Program-made: the position numbers and the translations under genes
Notes under the pieces: model-generated
Told to the model about the DNA's origin: nothing
The model's database searches: none
What the model saw: the letters and a program-made list of their open reading frames with translations, nothing else
Shown here: positions 26,206 through 34,367 of the stretch, piece after piece
Layout of the letters: each line of letters starts with the position of its first letter
How positions within the stretch are numbered: the first letter of the stretch is position 1
IMG/VR virus record: IMGVR_UViG_3300046804_006269
Span: 1-40,287 of that record
From: a virus
Length of the DNA: 40,287 nucleotides
Reading direction: 5' to 3' (one strand)

Positions 26206-26213
26206 GATAAATA
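26206..26213 (+). promoter_or_regulatory. Late promoter element for the tape-measure gene
   Basis: GATAAATA, 7 of 8 to the T4 late consensus, about 49 nt before the GTG start at 26262. It lies 16 nt from an opposing perfect late element. Confidence 0.65.
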
Positions 26214-26229
26214 ATTGTAAAGTCTTTGG

Positions 26230-26237
26230 TATTTATA
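26230..26237 (-). promoter_or_regulatory. Late promoter element for the gp26-like block
   Basis: A perfect TATAAATA on the minus strand, 38 nt upstream of ATG 26191. With 26206-26213 it forms a divergent pair whose polymerases would face across each other's start region. Confidence 0.75.
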
Positions 26238-26261
26238 GGCTGGAAAATCAAGGGGTAAAAA

Positions 26262-29200
26262 GTGGCTAAAATAAACATTACCGTATCAGGAACAACATAC
26301 GACGGAGATCTGGATCTGGCAGGTGATTCGGGATTCCAAAGTCTGATAACAGAATTAAAGGGCTTGCGGACCACTTTGAGCAGCAAAGGAAAGCCCAGTT
26401 CAGGTGCCACTATTGATGTAGTTAACACACAAAAAGCTCTGGATTCTTTAACAGATAGCGCCACTAATGCCGCAAAGAGTCTGGACAGCCTGGAAAAATC
26501 TGCATCCAATGTCAGTCAGGCTTTTGGTCAGAGTGCCAGCCAGGCAGCCAGCATGGGCTCCAGTATGTCAGCAGTATCTGCAGCCTCACAGGGACTGAAT
26601 ACCAGTTTGGCTCAAATGAGTAATATGACCAGCAATGCAGGAACTAGTCTGGCTCAGATGAGTTCCATGACAGGCAGTGCTGGAACCAGTTTAGCTCAGA
26701 TGAGTGGCATGGTAACTAATACTGGAGGAAGCCTGGCTCAGATGTCAGGAATGCTGGGAAAAAATACCAAAGGGTTAGTTGGCATGGCATCCAAAGCCAA
26801 TCTGTATATTGCGGCTGCTTCACTGGTAATTGAAGGGCTAGCAGGAGTGGTTACTGCACTGAGTACTTTTACTAATTTCCTGTTTACTGGCGGAACCAGA
26901 CTCAGTGATTTCACCGAAGCACTGCACAAGTCAGTTAGCGAACTTCCCATAGTGGGCGGAGCATTGGGATTGTTTACAGGAGTATTGGCTACTGTAACCA
27001 AAACACTGGACAGCTATTTGGATAGTTTGGAAGCAACCAGTGCAGCAGGAGCTAGTTTTAACAATAATATCATGTTAATGAGAAGCGCAGCTACTCAGAC
27101 AGGTCAGTCTATGGAACAGTTTGCCAGCACAGTAAGTGCAAATACTGAAAAGTTTGCACAATTCGGAACTGTGACTGAGGGTGCTTTGAAGTTTGCCAAG
27201 GTTAGTGAAACAGTCAGAAAAGATCTCAGAAATTTAGGGTTTAGTGCTCAAGAAGTTAATGATACTCTTCCGACAATCATGAGTGTTTTTAGTCAAGGAG
27301 CTCAGGGATCTAGTTTAACTACAGATCAGATGGCTAATTCCGCCAAGAGCTTGATGACTGAAATGGACGCTATGGCAAAACTTACTGGCAAGAGTCGTAA
27401 AGAACAGGCCGATGCGCAAGCTAAAACCATGCAAGACGCTGCAATGCGAATGAAAATGGCTAGCATGACTGAGGATCAGCAAAAGGCGTTAAACGAAGCT
27501 ATGATACAGGCTCGGGCAAAATTTGGTGAGTCAGGAGCCGAGATGGTCAAACTCAGAATACTAGGCATAGCACCTCAAACTGAAGCACAGAGAAATTTTC
27601 AGGCCGTTATGGGCGGAGCTATGAAAAGTGTGACTGATTATACTGATGGCGTAGTCAATGGCACTGGTGTTATCAAAGATGATGTTGAAAGAAAGAAAAA
27701 GTTAGACGAAGCCACGATGAAGAGTCAAGTGGGTGTGATGAAAACTGCTAAACAATTTGGTACTCAATTAGCAGTAGCTAGTGCAGGTGGCGCAAATGTT
27801 TTAGCGGGATCTTCAGAAGCTATTCAGATTGCAGCGCAGAACAAACTCAAAGCAGACGGTACACTGGATGAAGCTGAGCAAAAACGCAAGAATGAGGAAA
27901 CCAGACTTGAGCAACAACGCCAGGAGGAAACCACTAAAGCATTGAAAGATTTTGATGAAACAATGAAAGATCTGAAAAAAACTTTGTTTGATGAAGTTAT
28001 AATGCCGTTGTTTCAGTATGTCAAACCTACATTATTGGGATTCGTAGAACAAGTAAAGTCAGGAGTTCAAAATTTAATTGAGTCTTTCAAGGACCCATCA
28101 AGTTTTATCAACACCACTTTGGTACCAAATTTAAAATCTTTTGGAGATATTATAACAGGCACTGTATGGCCTGCTCTACAGTGGGTAGGCGGATTTTTGA
28201 TGGATAACTGGAAACCTATAATGGTAGGAATAGGAGCAGCATTAGGAGCTTTGGTAGTGTCATTTGCTATAGCAAATGCGCCTATTATAGCAATAGGAGT
28301 TGCAGCAGGATTACTATATAAAGGATTCCAGATGCTTAAAGATAACGGGTGGTCTTTAGGTATGATTTTAGAAACAGTGGGTGATGGATTTAAGTCAGTC
28401 TTCAATAGCTTGCAGGATTCTGTACTAAGTTTAGTTGAAAAATTTGGTAAATTTGTGGGTATGGATACCTCCTGGATAGGCGAGAAACGCAAGCAGATTG
28501 CCGAAGAGCAAAAACTTCTGGATCAAAAAGCCAAAGACAGAGAAGAACAACGGCAGAAAAATGCAGAAGCGGCTAAAGGAACAGCAGTAACAGGTACTTC
28601 CACTGTATCACAAGCACAATTAGCAAATGCATCTGCTGCGGGAGGAACAGTTAGTGCAGAATTAATGGCTACAATGCAATCTGCAACAGGTCTATCAGGA
28701 ACCCCTCTGCAAACTGAACAACAAAAAACACAGGGGGTTGCTATTCCCCCAATGAAGATGTCACAAGACAAACAAAAAAATGTAGATCTGCTCACAGCTG
28801 AGCTCAAGAAAAAAGGATTCAATCAGGGGCAGATTGCTGCTGTACTAGGTAACGTAGCTAAAGAATCTGGATTTCAAACCCGATCAGAAAATCTAGATTA
28901 CAGTAAAACATCTAATGAAAGAATTCGCAGTATATTTGGAGCCAGAGCCTCAGGTAAAACTGACGCCGAACTAGATGTTATCAAGAAAGACCCCAAACAG
29001 ATGGGGGAAATGATGTATGGTGCTGGAACCAAAGTGGGTCAAGGTATGGGAAATACTGAACCCGGAGATGGATTCAAGTATCGAGGTCGCGGGTTTATTC
29101 AACTAACTGGTAAAAACAACTACGCTGCTGCCAGCAAGGCTATTTTTGGTGACAATCGCTTGGTTGATAATCCGGATCTGGCTAGCGATCCTGCCGTAGC

Positions 29201-29648
29201 AGCTCAGATATCTGCTTGGTTTACTGAAAAACAGGGCAAGGGCATGGCCAAGAAGATGGGAGTGGATCTAGCCTCAGCGTCTCAGGAAGATCTAAACAGA
29301 GTTTACACTAGTGCTATTGCAGGTCGTGAAATCAAGAAGGGAGAAACCGGATACTTGGGTGGTGAAGTAATGAGTAAAGTTTCTGCTTATGCTCAACAAT
29401 TCGGTGGTATTCCTACTGCTCCGAGCTCAACACCATCAGCACCATCTGGAGGAACGGTAGTAGCTAGTGTGACTCCTACACCTGCTGCGGTGTCTCCACT
29501 TCCTACTCCAGTTACGGCTGAATCAGCACAAACCAGAACACCCGCGAAGGCTTCTGGTGATTCTGGAATACTCAGCACATTGCGTGAATTAGTGGATCTG
29601 CAATACAAAGCCAATCGGATGTTAAGCACAATATCAGCCAATGTCTAA
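26262..29648 (+). CDS. Tail tape-measure protein with built-in GH19 chitinase-like domain
   Basis: 1128 residues from GTG 26262, with AGGGG upstream. Residues 1-170 are A-, S-, Q- and M-rich and include a 14-residue tandem repeat (TSLAQMS-type). Hydrophobic segments near residues 180-210 and 650-690 ('GIGAALGALVVSFAIANAPI') resemble tape-measure membrane segments. Charged coiled-coil regions lie between. Residues about 840-1050 match a GH19 glycoside hydrolase: 'GQIAAVLGNVAKESGFQTRS' (catalytic glutamate region) and 'GDGFKYRGRGFIQLTGKNNY'. Such a domain in a tape measure could cut peptidoglycan during DNA entry. The C-terminus is a P/A/T linker and a short coiled end. It follows a late promoter and precedes the portal gene by 41 nt. 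T4 gp29 (590 residues) is the positional analogue but lacks this enzyme domain. Confidence 0.8.
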   Translation: MAKINITVSGTTYDGDLDLAGDSGFQSLITELKGLRTTLSSKGKPSSGATIDVVNTQKALDSLTDSATNAAKSLDSLEKSASNVSQAFGQSASQAASMGSSMSAVSAASQGLNTSLAQMSNMTSNAGTSLAQMSSMTGSAGTSLAQMSGMVTNTGGSLAQMSGMLGKNTKGLVGMASKANLYIAAASLVIEGLAGVVTALSTFTNFLFTGGTRLSDFTEALHKSVSELPIVGGALGLFTGVLATVTKTLDSYLDSLEATSAAGASFNNNIMLMRSAATQTGQSMEQFASTVSANTEKFAQFGTVTEGALKFAKVSETVRKDLRNLGFSAQEVNDTLPTIMSVFSQGAQGSSLTTDQMANSAKSLMTEMDAMAKLTGKSRKEQADAQAKTMQDAAMRMKMASMTEDQQKALNEAMIQARAKFGESGAEMVKLRILGIAPQTEAQRNFQAVMGGAMKSVTDYTDGVVNGTGVIKDDVERKKKLDEATMKSQVGVMKTAKQFGTQLAVASAGGANVLAGSSEAIQIAAQNKLKADGTLDEAEQKRKNEETRLEQQRQEETTKALKDFDETMKDLKKTLFDEVIMPLFQYVKPTLLGFVEQVKSGVQNLIESFKDPSSFINTTLVPNLKSFGDIITGTVWPALQWVGGFLMDNWKPIMVGIGAALGALVVSFAIANAPIIAIGVAAGLLYKGFQMLKDNGWSLGMILETVGDGFKSVFNSLQDSVLSLVEKFGKFVGMDTSWIGEKRKQIAEEQKLLDQKAKDREEQRQKNAEAAKGTAVTGTSTVSQAQLANASAAGGTVSAELMATMQSATGLSGTPLQTEQQKTQGVAIPPMKMSQDKQKNVDLLTAELKKKGFNQGQIAAVLGNVAKESGFQTRSENLDYSKTSNERIRSIFGARASGKTDAELDVIKKDPKQMGEMMYGAGTKVGQGMGNTEPGDGFKYRGRGFIQLTGKNNYAAASKAIFGDNRLVDNPDLASDPAVAAQISAWFTEKQGKGMAKKMGVDLASASQEDLNRVYTSAIAGREIKKGETGYLGGEVMSKVSAYAQQFGGIPTAPSSTPSAPSGGTVVASVTPTPAAVSPLPTPVTAESAQTRTPAKASGDSGILSTLRELVDLQYKANRMLSTISANV
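26601..26753 (+). repeat. 42-nt tandem repeat in the tape-measure N-terminus
   Basis: Four units, the last partial, encode TSLAQMSNM-TSNAG, TSLAQMSSM-TGSAG, TSLAQMSGM-VTNTG and GSLAQMSGM. Unit length 14 residues fits a helix-forming spacer that can vary in number. Confidence 0.85.
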
Positions 29649-29663
29649 GCCTGACGGATATCA

Positions 29664-29671
29664 CATAAATA
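29664..29671 (+). promoter_or_regulatory. Late promoter element for the portal gene
   Basis: CATAAATA, 7 of 8 to consensus, 18 nt before the gp20 ATG in the short gap after the tape-measure gene. Confidence 0.65.
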
Positions 29672-29689
29672 ATTCATAGGAAAACACAG

Positions 29690-31402
29690 ATGTCTTGGAA
29701 AAAGTATTTCAAAACCGCACCCAACACCAACGGCACCCTGAGCCCCGTAAATGGTAGCTCAGTGGCTGCTCAACAGAGTTTCAAGTTTCAGAACTATGGC
29801 AATCTGTTGCCCGAAGTGTATATGGGTCATCCCAATCGTCTGGAGCGTTACAATCAGTACGAAGCCATGGATGTGGACAGCGAAGTCAACAGCGCATTAG
29901 ACATCATCAGCGAGTTTTGCACTCAGGCCAACGAACAAAATAACACACCCTTTGACTTGTTTTTCAAGGAAAAACCCACAGAAACCGAAGTCAACATCAT
30001 CAAGAAGCAACTGAGTGCTTGGTGCTCACTGAATGAATTTGACAAACGCATGTTCAAAATCTTCAGAAACACACTGAAATATGGTGATCAGGTGTTTATG
30101 CGTGACCCTGAAACATTCAAGCTGTTCTGGGTGGACATGACCAATGTGGTAAAAATCATTGTGAACGAGAGTGATGGCAAACGTCCTGAACAGTATATCA
30201 TACGCAACATCAATCCCAACTTTGAAAACCTCACAGTTACTCAGGTCACTGCCGACAACATCTGGCATACCATGCCCAACACTGCTGGTTATGGCGCTGC
30301 TGCTTACAACGTCCCCAACAATCCCTACACCACCAACAGCAGATTTCAACATGGTCTCAGAGAAGTAGCCATTGAAGCTCAACATATTGTGCATCTGAGT
30401 CTGACAGAGGGACTGGATAGTAACTGGCCTTTTGGTCAGAGTGTGCTGGAAAACATCTTCAAAGTGTACAAGCAAAAGGAACTGTTGGAAGATTCCATTG
30501 TGATCTATCGTGTGCAACGTGCACCTGAACGTCGGGTATTCTACATTGACGTAGGTAGCATGCCCAGTCACATGGCCATGGCGTTTGTGGAACGTGTGAA
30601 GAACGAAATACATCAGCGCCGAATCCCCACACAAAGTGGCGGTTCAAACTTCATGGACAGCACCTACAATCCTCTGAGTATCAATGAAGATTACTTCTTC
30701 CCGCAAACAGCCGAAGGCCGTGGTAGCAAAGTGGAAACGCTGCCTGGCGGACAAAACCTGGGCGAAATTGATGACCTGAAGTTCTTCACCAACAAATTGT
30801 TCAGAGGACTCAGAATCCCCAGCAGCTACTTGCCCACAGGCGCAGAAGACAGTGCTGCTATTCACAATGACGGTAAAGTGGCCACAGCATTGATTCAGGA
30901 ACACAGGTTCAATCAGTATTGTAAACGGCTACAAGCTCTGATAAGTGGCGTACTGGATACTGAATTCAAGGCTTTTCTAAAGTGGCGTGGTCTCAACATC
31001 GACAACACCATGTTTGAACTCAAAATGAATGAGCCTCAGAACTTTGCCAAGTATCGTCAGGTGGAACTGGATGGAGCCAAGATCAGCAGCTTCAGTCAGT
31101 TGGAAGCTGTGCCTTACTTGAGCAAGAGATTCCTGCTCAAGAGGTTCCTGGGTCTGAGCGAAGAAGAGATGATGGAAAACACCCAGTTATGGCGTGAAGA
31201 AAATCTCAATGCTGCTGATGCTGTGGAATCAGATACCAATTTGCGCAATGTAGGTATCAGTCCTGCTGGTATTGAAACTGATCTGACTGGATTGACTCCA
31301 CCCGCTGAAACTGGCGCTCCTGAAGCTGGCGCTGGAACAGCTCCTGAAGCTGCCCCCACAGCAGCTACAACAGGTGGCGAAGATTTAACCGCAGGAGTAT
31401 AA
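29690..31402 (+). CDS. 20: Portal vertex protein gp20
   Basis: 570 residues (T4: 524). Strong gp20 features: 'YEAMDVDSEVNSALDIISEF' near the N-terminus, 'RNTLKYGDQVFMRDPETFKL', 'GQSVLENIFKVYKQKELLED', 'RAPERRVFYIDVGSMPSHMA' and 'GLRIPSSYLPTG'. Twelve copies form the ring at the capsid vertex through which DNA is packaged. The C-terminal 60 residues are A-, T-, E- and G-rich and probably disordered. It opens the head-gene block. A late promoter element overlaps its stop codon and would serve the next gene. Confidence 0.96.
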   Translation: MSWKKYFKTAPNTNGTLSPVNGSSVAAQQSFKFQNYGNLLPEVYMGHPNRLERYNQYEAMDVDSEVNSALDIISEFCTQANEQNNTPFDLFFKEKPTETEVNIIKKQLSAWCSLNEFDKRMFKIFRNTLKYGDQVFMRDPETFKLFWVDMTNVVKIIVNESDGKRPEQYIIRNINPNFENLTVTQVTADNIWHTMPNTAGYGAAAYNVPNNPYTTNSRFQHGLREVAIEAQHIVHLSLTEGLDSNWPFGQSVLENIFKVYKQKELLEDSIVIYRVQRAPERRVFYIDVGSMPSHMAMAFVERVKNEIHQRRIPTQSGGSNFMDSTYNPLSINEDYFFPQTAEGRGSKVETLPGGQNLGEIDDLKFFTNKLFRGLRIPSSYLPTGAEDSAAIHNDGKVATALIQEHRFNQYCKRLQALISGVLDTEFKAFLKWRGLNIDNTMFELKMNEPQNFAKYRQVELDGAKISSFSQLEAVPYLSKRFLLKRFLGLSEEEMMENTQLWREENLNAADAVESDTNLRNVGISPAGIETDLTGLTPPAETGAPEAGAGTAPEAAPTAATTGGEDLTAGV

Positions 31403-31405
31403 ATA
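31398..31405 (+). promoter_or_regulatory. Late promoter element overlapping the gp20 stop
   Basis: A perfect TATAAATA; its middle TAA (31400-31402) is the gp20 stop codon. The expected start is near 31411-31412, at the ATG of the next small gene, so a leaderless message is possible. Confidence 0.65.
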
Positions 31406-31410
31406 GTTTT

Positions 31411-31623
31411 ATGTTACTCACAGAGATATATGATAAACCAGCACCTGGGTTCACTGAACCCAGTGCAGATAACTCTGTTCCTAAGATCAGTGATGTCAGG
31501 AAAACCAGACTTACACTGGCTCATATCAACAGTTTGCGAATGATGAATGACGTTCGTAAATTTGAAGAAGAACATCGAATGGACGATATTCGCCGTCAGT
31601 ACGGAGCTAAACCAGCTGCCTAA
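31411..31623 (+). CDS. Small conserved head-region protein between gp20 and prohead core
   Basis: 70 residues. It begins MLLTEIYDKPAPGFTEP and then 'SVPKISDVRKTRLTLAHINS', 'LRMMNDVRKFEEEHRMDDIR', ending 'RQYGAKPAA'. The 'DxRKxxLTLxHIxxLRxMxDVRxFE' pattern is shared by short proteins after gp20 in many T4-like phages; T4 has gp67 and gp68 at this place. It is highly charged and helical, probably a head-assembly factor, but no function is proven. Its GGAG is 13-14 nt away from the ATG, a long spacing, and a perfect late promoter lies just before it. Confidence 0.72.
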   Translation: MLLTEIYDKPAPGFTEPSADNSVPKISDVRKTRLTLAHINSLRMMNDVRKFEEEHRMDDIRRQYGAKPAA

Positions 31624-31624
31624 T

Positions 31625-31646
31625 CTGAAAAACACTGGTTTTTCAG
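31625..31646 (+). terminator. Hairpin after the small head gene (weak terminator candidate)
   Basis: CTGAAAAAC/GTTTTTCAG, a perfect 9-bp stem with loop ACTG, starting 2 nt after the stop codon. No T-run follows, so it may be a processing or stability element rather than a terminator. Confidence 0.4.
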
Positions 31647-31674
31647 CATAAAGTGCTGGTTTATTTCTGTCTGA

Positions 31675-31682
31675 TGTAAATA
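31675..31682 (+). promoter_or_regulatory. Probable late promoter element for the acidic prohead core gene
   Basis: TGTAAATA, 7 of 8 to TATAAATA, 29 nt before ATG 31711. Confidence 0.5.
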
Positions 31683-31710
31683 ATGTTACGAATCATTGCA
31701 AGGAGAAACT

Positions 31711-32535
31711 ATGTCACGCAATTTTGAAAAGCTAATTGAGTACATCATTAACAGTGATGAAACCCGTGCTCGTAAACTGTTTCATGAAATTGTTGTAAGC
31801 AAGAGCCGCAACATTTATGAATCCTTCGAGCAGATGGATGAGGCCTACGGCGAAGAAGAAATGGAAGAAGGTGTTGGTGATTTCATTGATGAAGTAGAAG
31901 CCGATGAAACTGCTGATATGACCATGGAAGCCGACATGGAACCTGAATCAGATGACATGGGCGACGACATGGACCTGGACATGGGCCACGAAGACATGGG
32001 CGACGACATGGACATGGGCGACGACCTAGAAGGCGACGACACTGACCATGAAGACATGGAAGATCGTGTGGTAGACCTGGAAGACGCTATTGAAGAACTC
32101 AAGGCTGAATTTGAAAAGTTAATGGCTGCTGAAGGCGACGACGAAGCTGAAGACGAAGCTGAAGACGAAGCTGAAGACGAAGCTGAAGACGAAGCTGAAG
32201 ACGAAGCTGAAGACGAAGAGGAAATGGAAGAAAGCCTGATCCGTGAGTACACTGAAAAAGCTCCTGCCCCTGTTCACAGCGAAGAAGGTTCAGTAAACAA
32301 AAAGAGCACAGTTGCCAAGAAGAACGACATGGGTGGAACCACTGCTAACATCGTCAAGGGCGGTGAAGAAAAGGGTCGTCCTGCTCCTGGAACAAAGCCC
32401 ATGGGCGTAAATGATCCCAAGGCTGCTGGCAAAGTTGCATTCAAGAGCCAGGCTCCCAAACCAGTTACCAAGGAAATTGCTGGTACTAACAAAGACAGTG
32501 TGCTGGAATCACGTAAACCACGCAACAAGAAGTAA
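31711..32535 (+). CDS. Acidic prohead core protein (gp67/PIP-like)
   Basis: 274 residues from ATG 31711 with AGGAG at 31701; an upstream TTG at 31696 in the same frame is less likely. The start 'FEKLIEYIINSDETRARKLF' followed by 'HEIVVSKSRNIYESFE' matches the short N-terminal motif of T4 gp67 (80 residues) and related core proteins. Then comes a very acidic, D-, E- and M-rich region and six exact EAED units (about residues 145-168). The last third is basic and low complexity. The gene sits between the gp20 block and gp21, as T4 67/68 do. Expected role: internal scaffold of the prohead, cleaved by gp21. Its length comes mostly from repeats. Confidence 0.65.
   Translation: MSRNFEKLIEYIINSDETRARKLFHEIVVSKSRNIYESFEQMDEAYGEEEMEEGVGDFIDEVEADETADMTMEADMEPESDDMGDDMDLDMGHEDMGDDMDMGDDLEGDDTDHEDMEDRVVDLEDAIEELKAEFEKLMAAEGDDEAEDEAEDEAEDEAEDEAEDEAEDEEEMEESLIREYTEKAPAPVHSEEGSVNKKSTVAKKNDMGGTTANIVKGGEEKGRPAPGTKPMGVNDPKAAGKVAFKSQAPKPVTKEIAGTNKDSVLESRKPRNKK
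32143..32214 (+). repeat. Six tandem 12-nt units in the acidic core gene
   Basis: GAAGCTGAAGAC repeated six times without change, encoding EAED x 6. Perfect identity suggests recent expansion by slippage. Confidence 0.95.
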
Positions 32536-32564
32536 TTTAACTCCGCAGTGATTTCGTACTGATG

Positions 32565-32588
32565 GGCGGTGTATACCAATACACCGCC
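32565..32588 (+). other. Perfect hairpin upstream of gp21
   Basis: GGCGGTGTAT/ATACACCGCC: a 10-bp stem with a 4-nt loop (ACCA) in the 76-nt gap between the acidic core gene and gp21. No T-run follows on either strand, so it is not a standard terminator. It may be a processing or message-stability element, or a partial terminator tuning the ratio of core protein to protease. Confidence 0.6.
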
Positions 32589-32611
32589 TGACCAGTAAAA
32601 GGATTCAGAAC

Positions 32612-33247
32612 ATGACCAGAACACCATTATACGAATACATGAATCCCAGCTCAGCCCATATCACCATGGAAGCTGACGAGACCCATGGTGGAAAAACTCT
32701 GTACATGAAGGGTATTTTCATTGAAGGGGATGTTCGTAACGCCAATCAGCGAATCTATCCTGCTGGTGAAATTTCCAGTGCTGTAAAAACCCTGAAAGAG
32801 CAAATCTCAGAGCATGGTGGTGTACTGGGTGAATTGGATCACCCCAACGATCTCAAAATCAATCTGGATCGTGTGAGCCACATGATTACAGAAATTTACA
32901 TGGAAGGTAGTCGTGGTATTGGTAAACTCAAAGTGTTGCCAACTCCCATGGGTAACCTGGTAAAGACCATGTTGGAATCCGGAGTAAAGCTGGGTGTTAG
33001 CAGTCGCGGTAGCGGCAATGTCAACGAAAGCAACGGACATGTCAGCGACTTTGAAATAATCACCGTGGATGTAGTAGCTCAACCCAGTGCTCCTAATGCA
33101 TATCCCAAGGCTATCTATGAGGGCCTAATGAATATGCGTGGTGGAAACCGTTTGTGGGGTATGGCGCAGGAATCAGCGCAAGACCCAAGAGTACAAAAAT
33201 ATTTCAAAAATGAAATAGTGAAGTTGATTCAAGATTTAAAATTGTAG
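32612..33247 (+). CDS. 21: Prohead core protease gp21
   Basis: 211 residues, as in T4 gp21 (212). The catalytic region is clear: 'GGVLGELDHPNDLKINLDRV' (histidine about residue 77) and 'GVKLGVSSRGSGNV' (serine about residue 131), with 'FIEGDVRNANQRIYP' at the N-terminus. It cleaves scaffold and capsid proteins after (L/I)-x-E type sites during head maturation and then itself. It follows a strong hairpin and precedes gp22 by 9 nt. Confidence 0.95.
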   Translation: MTRTPLYEYMNPSSAHITMEADETHGGKTLYMKGIFIEGDVRNANQRIYPAGEISSAVKTLKEQISEHGGVLGELDHPNDLKINLDRVSHMITEIYMEGSRGIGKLKVLPTPMGNLVKTMLESGVKLGVSSRGSGNVNESNGHVSDFEIITVDVVAQPSAPNAYPKAIYEGLMNMRGGNRLWGMAQESAQDPRVQKYFKNEIVKLIQDLKL

Positions 33248-33256
33248 GAGAATACC

Positions 33257-34354
33257 ATGCTAGACTCTTTAAAAAGTTTGATGGATAGCGGTGTATTAAA
33301 CGAAGAAACTCGCAGTGCAATCAATGAGGCATGGGAAACCAAGCTGACTGAAGCTCGCGAACAGATTCGTGCAGAAATCCGTGAGGAATTTGCTGGCCGT
33401 TATGATCATGATAAGAGTGTGATGGTTGAAGCTCTTGACCGTATGGTAACAGAAGCTCTTCAGGCTGAAATTGCTGAATTTCAGGCCGACAAGAAAGCCA
33501 TTGCTGAACATCGCGTGCGTGCTGTGAACGAAATGAAGACCAAAAGCGCACGTTTTGAACAGTTTTTGACCACCAAGTTGGCTGAAGAAATTTCAGAATT
33601 CCGCAAGGATCGCAAGCAGATGCAGGAAGCCATCTCAAAGTTGGAAAACTTTGTGTTCCAGGCATTAGCTGAAGAAATCACTGAGTTTGCTCAGGACAAG
33701 CGTGCTGTGGTGGAAACCAAAGTTCGTTTGATTGCTGAAGCCAAAACTCAGCTGAATGATCTCAAGAAGAAATTTATTGCTCGCAGCAGCCAGGCTGTGG
33801 AAGAAGCAGTTACCCGGCAACTCAAGAGTGAATTGTCACAACTCAGAGAAGACATCACCGAAGCCAAGCATAACAGCTTTGGCCGTAAAATTTTCGAAGC
33901 ATTTGCTAGTGAGTTCAGCAACACCCAGCTGAACGAAAGTGCTGAATTGCGTAAACTGTATGCTGTGATCAAACAGAAGGACGCAAGCCTAGCTGAAGCT
34001 CAACGCACAATTACTGAAAAGGAAACTGTGCTGGAAAGCAAGCAGAAAGAAATTCGCGTACTCAATCAACGTCGTGAACGTGAAACAGTGCTAAGTGAAC
34101 TGTTGGCACCACTGAACCGTGAAAAGAGAGCTGTGATGACAGAACTCTTGGAAAGTGTAAAAACAGATAACCTGCGCACTGCTTTCGACAAGTATCTGCC
34201 TAGTGTACTAAATGAAACCCGCCGTGCTACTGCAAAGAAGTCAGTTATCACTGAAGGCAAGACTGAAGTCACTGGCAACAAGACTGCCAAGAACAATGAA
34301 GATAATAAGAATAATATTATCGACATCAAACGTCTGGCAGGGCTGAATTCTTAA
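33257..34354 (+). CDS. 22: Major prohead scaffold protein gp22
   Basis: 365 residues, helical and coiled throughout and rich in A, E, K and R. The N-terminus 'LKSLMDSGVLNEETRSAINE' is typical of gp22. Residues about 55-165 contain three related stretches of the type 'L-x-AEI(A/S/T)EF-xx-D(K/R)', suggesting internal duplication. 'KLYAVIKQKDASLAEAQ' and 'LAPLNREKRAVMTELLESVK' are also familiar. Expected role: inner core on which gp23 assembles, then degraded by gp21. Position between gp21 and gp23 is canonical. Confidence 0.93.
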   Translation: MLDSLKSLMDSGVLNEETRSAINEAWETKLTEAREQIRAEIREEFAGRYDHDKSVMVEALDRMVTEALQAEIAEFQADKKAIAEHRVRAVNEMKTKSARFEQFLTTKLAEEISEFRKDRKQMQEAISKLENFVFQALAEEITEFAQDKRAVVETKVRLIAEAKTQLNDLKKKFIARSSQAVEEAVTRQLKSELSQLREDITEAKHNSFGRKIFEAFASEFSNTQLNESAELRKLYAVIKQKDASLAEAQRTITEKETVLESKQKEIRVLNQRRERETVLSELLAPLNREKRAVMTELLESVKTDNLRTAFDKYLPSVLNETRRATAKKSVITEGKTEVTGNKTAKNNEDNKNNIIDIKRLAGLNS

Positions 34355-34367
34355 GGAGAATTAAAAA

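Noticed and set aside
26192-26509. N-terminal extension of the cysteine-free gp26-like gene
   Set aside because: It would overlap both divergent late promoters and 248 nt of the tape-measure gene, and the paralogue starts with the same NPL motif as ATG 26191.
31845-32252. Serine-rich 135-codon minus-strand frame
   Set aside because: Antisense of the acidic repeat region of the prohead core gene; low complexity only.
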